From contig NZ_MSMP01000003.1 in assembly GCF_001936575.1 (NCBI RefSeq), forward strand, positions 62,001 through 126,000: DNA of 64,000 nucleotides, given 5' to 3'. Below the pieces are notes generated by a model. It did no database searches. It was not told where the DNA came from and worked only from the letters and a program-made list of their open reading frames with translations. Within the stretch, counting starts at the first letter, position 1. The number at the start of each line of letters is the position of its first letter. This document shows positions 27,426 to 36,016 of this stretch, one piece after another. The position numbers were made by a program, and so were the translations under genes. The stretch comes from Tenacibaculum agarivorans. GTDB lineage: Bacteria > Bacteroidota > Bacteroidia > Flavobacteriales > Flavobacteriaceae.

Positions 27426-29060
27426 CTAGGATTGAGTATATAGTTCTCGGATTTTTCTTTTGTCTATTTTACCTCTAGAAGTTTTAGGTAACTCTTCTAA
27501 AATCTTAAATTCACTTGGTAAGTAGTAATATGGAAGCTGTTCTTCTATAACCTTTTTAATATCATCAATAATCGTATTTATAGTACTTAAATCCGTTAAA
27601 CTTATAAATGATATCAGATAGTTTTTGTGTTTTAGCGTTACAGCTCTTTTAACTTCTTTAAAATTTTCAATGATTTTAGTAATTGCATCTAATTCTACCC
27701 TAAATCCTTTAATTTTTACCTGATCATCTATTCTACCATAATGGATCAATTCTCCTTGATTATTCCATTTGCCTAAATCTCCAGTATTAAACATTTTACC
27801 TCCATTTTTAAGGAAAATATCATCCGAATATCTAGTGTTGTTTAGATCTTCGTTATTAATATACCCTTTGGTAACACAATCGCCACCGGCCCACATTATA
27901 CCAACTTCACCAATTTTTACAGGCTTTTTTTTGTCATCTAACACATATACTGTATTGTTTGGTGTAGGTTTGCCAATAGAAAGTTCAAAACTATTAGGTT
28001 CACACTTTTTCATTGTATTTACTATTGTTGTTTCTGTAGGACCACAACAATTATAAAAGTCACACATATTTGACCATGTGTTAGCTAATATTACTGGGCA
28101 TGGTTCACCCGCTACAGCAACTGTCTTTATTTCATTACATTTAGTAGCATCAATGGTCGTTAATATGGTAGGTGTAGAAATAATGACATTAGCTCGTTTT
28201 GCAGTTTCTTCTATGTTTTTATTTCGAATCAGTAGAGTACCACCATTTCCAAGACAACCCAAAATTTCCCAAGCAGCCATGTCAAAAGAAACGTTTAATA
28301 TTTGCGCTACTTTTGTACCTGTTGTAATACCTAAATTTCCAGGTGAATTATATAATATATTACAAAGGTTTTTGTGAGTGACTTCTACACCATTAGGGGT
28401 TCCTGTAGTTCCAGAAGTAAATAATACAAAACAAGGTGAATTTTCTTGATCGTTCACATGATTAATTAAACGAATATTGCCATACAGATTTTTGTAGCTC
28501 TGTTTCTGTGGTTCAATATCTATTTGAACTGTATTTTTTTTATTGAAAAAATTAAGCTTATCACTGTAATTAGATTGTGTTAGTATTGCTTTTATATTGC
28601 TTAAATCAGAAATTTCTTTAAGCATAGATTTTGGTACTATTCTAGGGTCTTGAGGTATATACACAGCCCTTAATTTTAATACAGCTATAATTCCTATTAG
28701 CATGTCTAAAGATCTGTGCACATACAATCCTACTTTATCTCCTCTAATGATTCCTTTTTGCTTTAGAATTAATGCTAGAATTGTAGCTTCATCATCAAGT
28801 TGCTTATATGTTATGCTTTTATTATTAAATTCTGCAGCAATACTTTCTGGAGTTTTTGTCACCCAATTTTCAAATGCATGTATTACATTTTTATAAGGAG
28901 TATCATATACTGAGGCAATTCCATATTCAATAAAAAGATTTTGATCTTCTGAAGATAAACTTTGAATTTGATTTAGATATACAAGTTTTTTGAGGGAATG
29001 AAGATCGTCTTTTACATACTCGATATACTCAGTATCATCGTTAATAATTGATTTTTTCAT
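27426..29060 (-). CDS. Stand-alone NRPS-like adenylation enzyme (AMP-binding)
   Basis: Activates a carboxylic acid as an acyl-AMP. The 544 residues hold one complete adenylation domain: FTSGTTGTPNGV (A3, ~214-225), NCCGPTETTIVNT (A5), FNTGDLGKWNNQGELIHYGR (A7/A8 start) and PKTSRGKIDKRK (A10, catalytic Lys531). Asp260 in SFDMAAWE sits where NRPS domains bind the substrate amino group, suggesting an amino acid. No carrier, condensation or reductase domain follows, although A-domains usually hand over to a carrier. A ~50-residue N-terminal extension precedes the domain. It is the first gene of a tight three-gene operon divergent from a two-component system. Confidence 0.88.
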   Translation of the reverse strand: MKKSIINDDTEYIEYVKDDLHSLKKLVYLNQIQSLSSEDQNLFIEYGIASVYDTPYKNVIHAFENWVTKTPESIAAEFNNKSITYKQLDDEATILALILKQKGIIRGDKVGLYVHRSLDMLIGIIAVLKLRAVYIPQDPRIVPKSMLKEISDLSNIKAILTQSNYSDKLNFFNKKNTVQIDIEPQKQSYKNLYGNIRLINHVNDQENSPCFVLFTSGTTGTPNGVEVTHKNLCNILYNSPGNLGITTGTKVAQILNVSFDMAAWEILGCLGNGGTLLIRNKNIEETAKRANVIISTPTILTTIDATKCNEIKTVAVAGEPCPVILANTWSNMCDFYNCCGPTETTIVNTMKKCEPNSFELSIGKPTPNNTVYVLDDKKKPVKIGEVGIMWAGGDCVTKGYINNEDLNNTRYSDDIFLKNGGKMFNTGDLGKWNNQGELIHYGRIDDQVKIKGFRVELDAITKIIENFKEVKRAVTLKHKNYLISFISLTDLSTINTIIDDIKKVIEEQLPYYYLPSEFKILEELPKTSRGKIDKRKIRELYTQS

Positions 29061-29134
29061 GACTTATTTAGTTAAGGTTAATACTAAAATTGAAGAACTG
29101 CAGTTACAATTTTATAGAGGCAAATAAATTTTTA

Positions 29135-29162
29135 AAGTATCACAGAAGTATCACAGAAGTAT
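29135..29162. repeat. 11-bp direct repeats, candidate response-regulator binding site
   Basis: AAGTATCACAG occurs at 29135-29145 and again at 29146-29156, followed by a partial third copy AAGTAT at 29157-29162. An 11-base period places the copies on one face of the helix, the arrangement bound by tandem OmpR/PhoB-type regulators. The site lies in the 163-base gap between the adenylation operon and the gene for an OmpR-type regulator. Minus-strand TTTATTTG at 29121-29128, one mismatch from a -7 box, would put the repeats over the -33 region of the adenylation operon. Confidence 0.6.
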
Positions 29163-29223
29163 AAAATTTGTGTAACATTTTATTTTTATAAATTAGCGCT
29201 ACCCCGAATAAATCTACTCTTGA

Positions 29224-29949
29224 ATGAAAAGAATTTTAATTATAGATGATGATCAATCGTTATCTAATCTTTTAAAAATTAATGTTTTAAACCATGGTTA
29301 TGAGTCGGAAATAGCTTTGGATGGAGCTAAAGGATTAGAATTGGCTTTGCTACACGATTATTCTTTAATTTTATTAGATATCACCTTGCCTAGACTGGAT
29401 GGAATAGAAGTTTGTAAAAGGATACGTTTAAAAAAACAAGTTCCAATTATAATGCTCACCGGAAAGACAGATGAATTAAATAAAGTTCTCAGTTTAGAGT
29501 TAGGAGCTGATGATTATGTAACTAAACCTTTTGGAGTTAGGGAATTAATGGCAAGAATTAAAGCAGTGCTTAGAAGGTATGAATATGATACAACTATGAA
29601 AAAGAATAAAACCTTAATTTTTGAAGATTTATATATTAATATTGCGAAAAGAATTGTTTCAATAAATAATTCTAAAATTAATCTATCTCCTAAAGAATTT
29701 GAATTGTTAACATTATTTGCTAATAATCCAGGAAAAATATACAGTAGAACTAATTTGTTGCAAATAATTTGGGGTTATAATTTTAAAGGTTATAGTCATA
29801 CTGTAAATTCTCATATAAATCGCTTAAGGAGAAAAGTTGAGTTCGATATGGCTAATCCAAAGTATATTCTAACAGAATGGGGGATTGGCTATAAGTTTAA
29901 TGAAGCTTTAATACCTCGTTTAAATGAACAGGTTTCAGTCATTATCTAA
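29224..29949 (+). CDS. OmpR-family response regulator
   Basis: A 241-residue DNA-binding regulator. The receiver domain (1-~118) has acidic DDD residues 8-10, the phosphoacceptor Asp in LILLDITLPRLDG and Lys in DYVTKPFG. The winged-helix domain (~130-230) has the LSPKEFELLTLFANNPG and VNSHINRLRRKVE motifs. Its gene overlaps that of the histidine kinase by 26 bases, so they form one two-component pair. Binding to the 11-bp repeats upstream, controlling the divergent adenylation operon and itself, is a reasonable inference. Confidence 0.92.
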   Translation: MKRILIIDDDQSLSNLLKINVLNHGYESEIALDGAKGLELALLHDYSLILLDITLPRLDGIEVCKRIRLKKQVPIIMLTGKTDELNKVLSLELGADDYVTKPFGVRELMARIKAVLRRYEYDTTMKKNKTLIFEDLYINIAKRIVSINNSKINLSPKEFELLTLFANNPGKIYSRTNLLQIIWGYNFKGYSHTVNSHINRLRRKVEFDMANPKYILTEWGIGYKFNEALIPRLNEQVSVII

Positions 29950-31447
29950 TAAGTTTGTAGTAAAATTAAGTTTTTCATTTCTTGTCATAATCCTAATCAT
30001 AGGAATAGTATATATTTCAGTTACTTTCTTCTTGTTAGATAAATTCTATAGTCAAACTACACAACGTTTAAATGCGAACATAGCGAATCATTTAATTGAT
30101 GAAAAGTTTAAGGATAAAGAACCATTTTTAGAAGATGGTTCTGTAAATGTTGAGCTATTCGATGATATTATGCATGATATGATGGCAGTGAATAGAGTTA
30201 TTGAAATTTATTTATTGAATGATAGAGGAGAGGTACTACATTCTTTGGTGCTAGATCATTCTAAGAAACCAGAAATTGTTAGTAAAGTAAATTTAAAACC
30301 GATACACCAATTCATTGAGAATAATCAAGAATTTATTCTAGGAGATGACCCTAAAAATATAAATGAAGAAAAAATTTTTTCAGCAGCTTCGTTTAAAAGT
30401 AATGGTAGAGTAGGATATATATATATTCTATTAGCGAGTCACGATTTTGAAAAAATATGCGAGAATCTATTCCGAGGTTATTTTTCTAAACTAACTCTTA
30501 CCACTTTACTCATAACATCATTGTTGTCATTAAGTATTGGTTTTATCAGTATTATATTAATATCTAAAAGTTTATTGATAATTATACATTATGTAAATAA
30601 GTTTAAAGAAGGAGATTTAAAGAGTAGAATTCCTTCAGCTTCAACAACTAATTTATCAATTTTAGCCACAACTTTTAATGAAATGGCAGATACAATTTCT
30701 CAAAATATAGAAGAAATTAAATCAATAAACGCATTTAAAAAAGAGTTGATAGCAAATATTTCTCATGACCTTAGAACACCATTAACTTTAATTAGAGGTT
30801 ATGCAGAAACTCTTAATGAAAAGGAAATTTTAATAACTGAAGAAAATAGATATGAATTTCTTACGATAATAGAGCAAAGTACTTTAACCTTATCTAACTT
30901 GGTAAATCAACTTTACGAATATTCAAATTTAGATGCCAAACAGCTAAAACCAAATAAAATAACATTTAATATATGTGAATTGTTGAATGATGTTGTTAAT
31001 AGATATTACATACTATCTAACAAGAAAAAAATAAAAATTAAATTAGACTGTAAATTAGATATACAACATTTTGTTTATGCTGACAAAGTGTTGATAGATA
31101 GGGTGATTCAAAATATATTGGATAACGCTATAAAATTCACACCTAATGGAGGTAATATCACGATTGTTTTAGAAGATAAAAATGATAGAACTATTGTTAA
31201 AATTAAAGATTCTGGGCAAGGAATAGATGATTTAGAACGCGATCTTATTTTTGATAGATGGTTTACATCAAAAAAAATGAAAGAAAATAAAGGCCTAGGC
31301 CTAGGTTTAGCCATCGTAAAAAAAATAATAGAGCTTCATGGTACTAGTATCATGATACATTCTGAGGGAAAAAATAAAGGTTGTGAGTTTATTTTTTCAT
31401 TGTATAAATTTGAAAAACTAGAGAATCAACAAGTTAATGTCTCTTGA
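29924..31447 (+). CDS. Membrane sensor histidine kinase
   Basis: A 507-residue inner-membrane kinase. Two helices (~13-36 and ~190-215) enclose a ~150-residue periplasmic sensor region of unrecognised fold. A HAMP domain follows (to ~268), then HisKA with phospho-His in FKKELIANISHDLRTPLT and HATPase_c with N-box VIQNILDNAIKFTP, G1 DSGQGID and G2 KGLGLGLAIVKK. It is the partner of the overlapping regulator gene. The last ten codons overlap, in antisense, the end of the convergent alanine dehydrogenase gene. Confidence 0.92.
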   Translation: MNRFQSLSNKFVVKLSFSFLVIILIIGIVYISVTFFLLDKFYSQTTQRLNANIANHLIDEKFKDKEPFLEDGSVNVELFDDIMHDMMAVNRVIEIYLLNDRGEVLHSLVLDHSKKPEIVSKVNLKPIHQFIENNQEFILGDDPKNINEEKIFSAASFKSNGRVGYIYILLASHDFEKICENLFRGYFSKLTLTTLLITSLLSLSIGFISIILISKSLLIIIHYVNKFKEGDLKSRIPSASTTNLSILATTFNEMADTISQNIEEIKSINAFKKELIANISHDLRTPLTLIRGYAETLNEKEILITEENRYEFLTIIEQSTLTLSNLVNQLYEYSNLDAKQLKPNKITFNICELLNDVVNRYYILSNKKKIKIKLDCKLDIQHFVYADKVLIDRVIQNILDNAIKFTPNGGNITIVLEDKNDRTIVKIKDSGQGIDDLERDLIFDRWFTSKKMKENKGLGLGLAIVKKIIELHGTSIMIHSEGKNKGCEFIFSLYKFEKLENQQVNVS

Positions 31448-32614
31448 AGGTAAATCAAACCAATCGGCAACAGTTTTATTGGTTAATATTCCATGATAGA
31501 AATACATTCCATTACGTAAGCTTTTATCAAATCTAGCAGCATTTTCAAAACCACCCTCCTCAGCTATATTTAAGAGGTAAGGGGTAAGGATATTACTGAT
31601 TGATACTGATGCAGTTCTAGAGTATCTTGAAGGGATATTAGGCACACAATAATGAATTACATCATGTTTTCTAAAGGTTGGTTTACTATGGGTAGTAATT
31701 TTAGAAGTTTCAAAACATCCACCTCTATCAATACAAACATCCACTATAATAGCGCCAATTTTCATTTGCTCTATCATTGTTTCAGTTACAATAACAGGAG
31801 ATCTATCAACTCCTCTAATAGCACCTATGGCAACATCGCAGCGCATTAAAGCCTTTAAAAGTGATTTAGGTTGTACTGTAGATGTATAAATAGGCCCTGG
31901 AATAGACTCTTGTAAACGTCGAAGTTTTGTAATTGAATTATCAAAGACTTTTATTCGTGCTCCTAAACCTATAGCAGCTTTAGCAGCTGATTTACCAACT
32001 GTTCCAGCACCTAAGATAACTACATCTGTAGGAGGTACACCACTTATGTTTCCTAATAATAAACCATTTCCGCCGTTGGCAGAAGACATAAGTTCTGCAG
32101 CAATTTGCATAGATGAAATACCAGCAATTTCACTTAATGATTTTAACACTGGATAAACCCCATCTTCATCTTTAATATAGTCATAAGCAATAGCAGTAAT
32201 TCTTTTCTTCGCTAGTGCTACAAAATACTTTTTATTTTGAGTTTTTAATTGTAGAGCTGAAATTAAAAAAGATTGAGGTTTCATTAATTCAATTTCGTCT
32301 AAAGAAGGCGGTTCAACTTTTACTACCAAGTTACATTCAAAAACTTCTTTAGAATCATACACTATTTTTGCTCCTGCTTCAGAGTATTCAATATCCGTAT
32401 ATTTAGCACCTTCACCTGCATTTGTTTCTACAATAACTCTATGGCCATGAGCAACTAAAGCGGCTACAGCATCCGGAGTTAAACTAATTCGTTTTTCCTC
32501 TAGGTGTGTTTCTCTTGGTAAACCAATAAATAATTCGCCCTTTTGCTTTTTAATTTCAAGCATTTCAGGTTGCGGTAAAAGTTGCTCTTTGGTAAACGGG
32601 GTAATAGAACTCAT
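31418..32614 (-). CDS. ald: Alanine dehydrogenase (NAD)
   Basis: Reversibly converts alanine to pyruvate and ammonia with NAD. The 398-residue protein has the AlaDh/PNT N-terminal domain (GLPRETHLEEKRISLTP, EAGAKIVYDS), the NAD Rossmann motif VILGAGTVGKSAAKAAIGLGA and the catalytic region IVDVCIDRGGCFETS with the HYCVPNIPSRYSRTAS segment. The C-terminus DLPSRDINLLIL looks like the normal family end, so the 30-base convergent overlap with the kinase gene is not a mis-called stop. It precedes nothing downstream and follows tsaE by 5 bases. Confidence 0.93.
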   Translation of the reverse strand: MSSITPFTKEQLLPQPEMLEIKKQKGELFIGLPRETHLEEKRISLTPDAVAALVAHGHRVIVETNAGEGAKYTDIEYSEAGAKIVYDSKEVFECNLVVKVEPPSLDEIELMKPQSFLISALQLKTQNKKYFVALAKKRITAIAYDYIKDEDGVYPVLKSLSEIAGISSMQIAAELMSSANGGNGLLLGNISGVPPTDVVILGAGTVGKSAAKAAIGLGARIKVFDNSITKLRRLQESIPGPIYTSTVQPKSLLKALMRCDVAIGAIRGVDRSPVIVTETMIEQMKIGAIIVDVCIDRGGCFETSKITTHSKPTFRKHDVIHYCVPNIPSRYSRTASVSISNILTPYLLNIAEEGGFENAARFDKSLRNGMYFYHGILTNKTVADWFDLPSRDINLLIL

Positions 32615-32619
32615 TAATT

Positions 32620-33027
32620 TTACTTAAGTTGAATGTTTCTAAAATTATTATCAGTAAGGTTAATTATAACTTCACTAGCATTTAAAGGTAGTAAATTTTT
32701 AATATTCTCAGGCCATTCGATTAAACACCAATGACCAGAGCTAAAATATTCTTCAATACCTATATCTAATGCTTCTTCATCATTTTCTATTCTGTAAAAG
32801 TCGAAATGATAGATTATTTCACTAGTATTTGTATGATATTCATTTACTAATGAGAATGTAGGTGAGCTTATAATATCATCACTACCTATAGTTTTACAAA
32901 TCTCTTTTATGAGTGTAGTTTTACCCACTCCCATATCACCATAAAATAAAAGTACCTTATGTTTTGTGTTAGAAATAAGTTCCTTAGCTATAAAAGTAAT
33001 ATCTTCTAATGAATAATTTTTATTCAT
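32620..33027 (-). CDS. tsaE: tRNA N6-threonylcarbamoyladenosine biosynthesis ATPase TsaE
   Basis: P-loop ATPase that works with TsaB and TsaD to modify A37 of ANN-reading tRNAs. 135 residues, with Walker A FYGDMGVGKTTLIKEIC, the SPTFSLVNEY motif and HFDFYRIENDEEALDIGIEEYF, all diagnostic of TsaE. It sits between porX (4 bases) and ald (5 bases) in a compact leftward operon. Confidence 0.95.
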   Translation of the reverse strand: MNKNYSLEDITFIAKELISNTKHKVLLFYGDMGVGKTTLIKEICKTIGSDDIISSPTFSLVNEYHTNTSEIIYHFDFYRIENDEEALDIGIEEYFSSGHWCLIEWPENIKNLLPLNASEVIINLTDNNFRNIQLK

Positions 33028-33031
33028 AAAA

Positions 33032-34579
33032 CTATTTAGAATTATATATAGCGCAAGGTATAATAATTTCTTCTAATGAAATACCTCCATGCTGATATGT
33101 ATTTCTATAATATTTTACAAAATGATTAAAATTGTTAGGATACGCAAAAAATAAATCTTCTTTAGCAAAAATAAAAGGACTATTAATAGCTATACTTGGT
33201 AAAAAGATGTCTTGCGGATTTTTTACTTCATATACATCTTTTTGTTCGTAACTTAAGCTACGACCTGTTTTATACCTTAGATTGGCACTTATATTTTTAT
33301 CTCCAATAACTTTTGTTGGGTTTTTACAATTTATAGTACCATGATCAGTAGTAATAATTAGTTTCTGTCCTAATTCTTTTGCCTTTTGTATAATGGATAA
33401 AAGAGGGGAATTTTTAAACCAACTAGCTGTTAATGATCTATACGCTTTATCATCTCCAACAAGTTCTTTTATTACCTCCATCTCAGTTTTAGCATGAGAA
33501 AGCATATCAACAAAATTATAAACAACAACAGTTAAATCGTTATTCTTAGTGCTTTTATAATTATCGGCTAAGTCTTTACCGTTTTTGAGTGAAGTTATTT
33601 TAAAATATTCGTGTTTAAGATTTAGGTTTAATCTTTTTATTTGAGCGGTTAAAAATTCATTTTCAAAAAGGTTTTTACCACCTTCGTCAATATCATTTTT
33701 CCAATATTCTCTGTGTCTTTTTTCCATCTCAGAAGGCATTAATCCTGAGAAAATAGCATTTCTAGCATATTGTGTTGCAGTAGGTAAAATGCTAAAATAA
33801 GAATGCTCTTCTTCCTTTTTATAGAAGTTTTCTATATAAGGCTCTAAAATTCTAAACTGATCATATCTTAAATTATCAATGATAACAACTAATGTACCTT
33901 GTTCATTACTTAGATTAGGAACTATTAAATCTTTAAAAAGTGTATGAGATAGAACAGGTTTATCATCAGAAGTAAGCCAATCTTCGTAGTTCTTTTTTAT
34001 AAACTTAAAAAAATGCGTATTTGCTTCAGATTTCTGACTTTCTAATATTTCTAACAAACTAGAATCATCAATATTTTCTAGTTCTAATTCCCAGTGAACT
34101 AGTCTTTTGTAAAATTCAATCCATTCTTCATATGAATTTACCATAGATAAATCCATAGAAATTTTTCTAAATTCTTGTTGGTAATTTAGGGTTGTTTTTT
34201 CTGTAACAAGTCTAGAGTGATCTAAATTCTTTTTTAAACTTAGTAAAATTTGATTTGGATTTACTGGTTTAATAAGATAATCAGCTATTTTAGAACCAAT
34301 AGCTTCTTCCATTATATATTCTTCTTCACTTTTAGTTATCATAACTACAGGAAGATTAGTTTTCTTTTGTTTGATCTGTGTTAACGCTTCCAAACCCGAA
34401 ATTCCAGGCATGTTTTCATCTAAAAAGATTATATCAAAACTCTCCTTATCAACTAAATCAACTGCATCAGCTCCATTAGTACATGTAGTCACATTATAAT
34501 TTTTCTTTTCTAAGAAAATAATATGAGGTTTCAATAAATCTATCTCATCATCTACCCAAAGTATATCCATTTTTTTCAT
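33032..34579 (-). CDS. porX: PorX: response regulator fused to a PglZ/alkaline phosphatase domain
   Basis: Regulator of the type IX secretion system. The receiver domain (residues 1-~120) has phosphoacceptor Asp54 in IIFLDENMPG and Lys in DYLIKPVNP. The C-terminal PglZ-type phosphatase/phosphodiesterase-like domain shows metal ligands in VVIIDNLRYDQF and LIITTDHGTINC. I set the start at the ATG at 34579 (MKKMDILWVDDE); an in-frame TTG 30 bases upstream adds a non-homologous leader. About 515 residues. PorY, its usual kinase partner, is not in this window. It shares an operon with tsaE and ald. Confidence 0.92.
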   Translation of the reverse strand: MKKMDILWVDDEIDLLKPHIIFLEKKNYNVTTCTNGADAVDLVDKESFDIIFLDENMPGISGLEALTQIKQKKTNLPVVMITKSEEEYIMEEAIGSKIADYLIKPVNPNQILLSLKKNLDHSRLVTEKTTLNYQQEFRKISMDLSMVNSYEEWIEFYKRLVHWELELENIDDSSLLEILESQKSEANTHFFKFIKKNYEDWLTSDDKPVLSHTLFKDLIVPNLSNEQGTLVVIIDNLRYDQFRILEPYIENFYKKEEEHSYFSILPTATQYARNAIFSGLMPSEMEKRHREYWKNDIDEGGKNLFENEFLTAQIKRLNLNLKHEYFKITSLKNGKDLADNYKSTKNNDLTVVVYNFVDMLSHAKTEMEVIKELVGDDKAYRSLTASWFKNSPLLSIIQKAKELGQKLIITTDHGTINCKNPTKVIGDKNISANLRYKTGRSLSYEQKDVYEVKNPQDIFLPSIAINSPFIFAKEDLFFAYPNNFNHFVKYYRNTYQHGGISLEEIIIPCAIYNSK

Positions 34580-34698
34580 AATTGGTTGGTTACAGAATTC
34601 AACGCACAAAACAGGTGTTTAGTGTTGAAAAAATTAAATACCCAAGTTATATATTTTTTTTCTTAAAAAAATAACAAAGTTGATTATTGATATTTAAC

Positions 34699-34706
34699 TA
34701 CATTTG
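34699..34706 (+). promoter_or_regulatory. -7 box of the HD-hydrolase gene
   Basis: TACATTTG matches TAnnTTTG, 25 bases before the TTG start codon. A TTG at 34680-34682 is 16 bases upstream, slightly closer than usual for a -33 element. Confidence 0.55.
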
Positions 34707-34731
34707 TTTCGTTATCTGAAATTTAATTATA

Positions 34732-35970
34732 TTGAGTAAATCTAAAACTAACAAACTGAAAATTTTTAACGATCCTATTTATGGATTAATTTCAATTCCA
34801 AATTCTTTAATTTTTGATATTATTGAACATAAATATTTTCAGAGATTACGTAGGATAACACAAATGGGATTAACTAATTTAGTGTATCCAGGAGCCCATC
34901 ATACACGTTTTCATCATGCTATAGGTTGTATGCATTTAATGCAAAAAGCAATTCAAGTATTACAATCAAAGAATATTAAAATTTCAGAAGAAGAAGCTAC
35001 AGCACTTTGTATTGCCATTTTATTGCATGATATAGGTCATGGAGCATTTTCACATGCTTTAGAACATAGTATAGTAGATGAAATTGTTCATGAAGAAATA
35101 TCGCTATTGTTTATGAAGAAGTTGAATGGAGAATTTAATGGACAATTGGACTTAGCTATAGATATTTTTGAAGGAAAATATGAAAGAGGTTTCTTCAATC
35201 AGCTAATATCAAGTCAACTAGATATTGATCGATTAGATTATCTTAAAAGAGATAGTTTTTATACAGGAGTGGCCGAGGGAAATATCTCATCAGATCGACT
35301 AATCGCAATGATGAATGTAAAAGATGATCAATTAGTTATAGAAGAAAAAGGAATTTATTCAGTAGAAAATTTTTTAATAGCAAGAAGGTTAATGTATTGG
35401 CAAGTCTACTTGCATAAAACATCTCTTGCTTCTGAAATATTATTAGTTAAAATATTACAAAGAGCAAAGGTTTTGGCTAAATCTGGTGTAAAATTGCCAG
35501 CGAGTGCTCCGTTACAATATTTTTTATCAAATACTATTTATAGGAATAATTTTACAGACGAAACTTTAGAAATGTTTTCTAGACTGGATGATTATGATGT
35601 TTTATCAGCGATTAAAGAATGGTGTTATAACGAAGATTTGGTACTATCAAAGCTTTCAAAGATGTTAATTCAAAGAAAATTATTGAAAATTGAATTACAA
35701 AATCAACCTTTTACAGATTCCTACAAAACAAAAATCCACAAAAAAATAAAAAAGAAATTTAACATAGATGATAGTGTATTACCGTGTTTTATTTTTGAAG
35801 ATTCAGTAGCAAATCAAGCATATAATAAAAAGAAACCTATAAAAATTTTAACAAAAAAAGGTAAATTAAAAGATATAGCTAAAGCTTCTGATCACTTAAA
35901 CTTACAAACTTTATCTAAGCCTGTAATAAAGTATTATTATTGTTATCCTAAGAATTTTTCTAAGGTTTAA
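34732..35970 (+). CDS. HD-domain phosphohydrolase (dGTPase-like)
   Basis: A 412-residue cytoplasmic hydrolase. The N-terminus LKIFNDPIYGLISIP...FDIIEHKYFQRLRRITQMGL and the metal-binding motif CIAILLHDIGHGAFSHALEH, with a later Asp in SSQLDIDRLDYLKRDSFYTG, match the SAMHD1/YwfO-like HD family that cleaves dNTPs or related phosphates. The start is a TTG: the frame is closed by a stop 5 codons upstream and no ATG fits before the conserved N-terminus. It heads the rightward lipid A cluster, 46 bases before lpxD. The exact substrate is unknown. Confidence 0.87.
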   Translation: MSKSKTNKLKIFNDPIYGLISIPNSLIFDIIEHKYFQRLRRITQMGLTNLVYPGAHHTRFHHAIGCMHLMQKAIQVLQSKNIKISEEEATALCIAILLHDIGHGAFSHALEHSIVDEIVHEEISLLFMKKLNGEFNGQLDLAIDIFEGKYERGFFNQLISSQLDIDRLDYLKRDSFYTGVAEGNISSDRLIAMMNVKDDQLVIEEKGIYSVENFLIARRLMYWQVYLHKTSLASEILLVKILQRAKVLAKSGVKLPASAPLQYFLSNTIYRNNFTDETLEMFSRLDDYDVLSAIKEWCYNEDLVLSKLSKMLIQRKLLKIELQNQPFTDSYKTKIHKKIKKKFNIDDSVLPCFIFEDSVANQAYNKKKPIKILTKKGKLKDIAKASDHLNLQTLSKPVIKYYYCYPKNFSKV

Positions 35971-36002
35971 TCGTTCGAGATTCATACTAAACAAAAAATA
36001 AT

Positions 36003-36010
36003 TACTTTTG
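36003..36010 (+). promoter_or_regulatory. -7 box just before lpxD
   Basis: TACTTTTG matches TAnnTTTG and ends only 6 bases before the lpxD ATG at 36017, so a transcript from here would be leaderless or nearly so. It overlaps an in-frame TTG at 36008. Confidence 0.55.
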
Positions 36011-36016
36011 CAATTA

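Noticed and set aside
34580..34609. TTG start giving PorX a ten-residue leader
   Set aside because: The leader is unlike any receiver-domain N-terminus; MKKMDILWVDDE at 34579 is the natural start.
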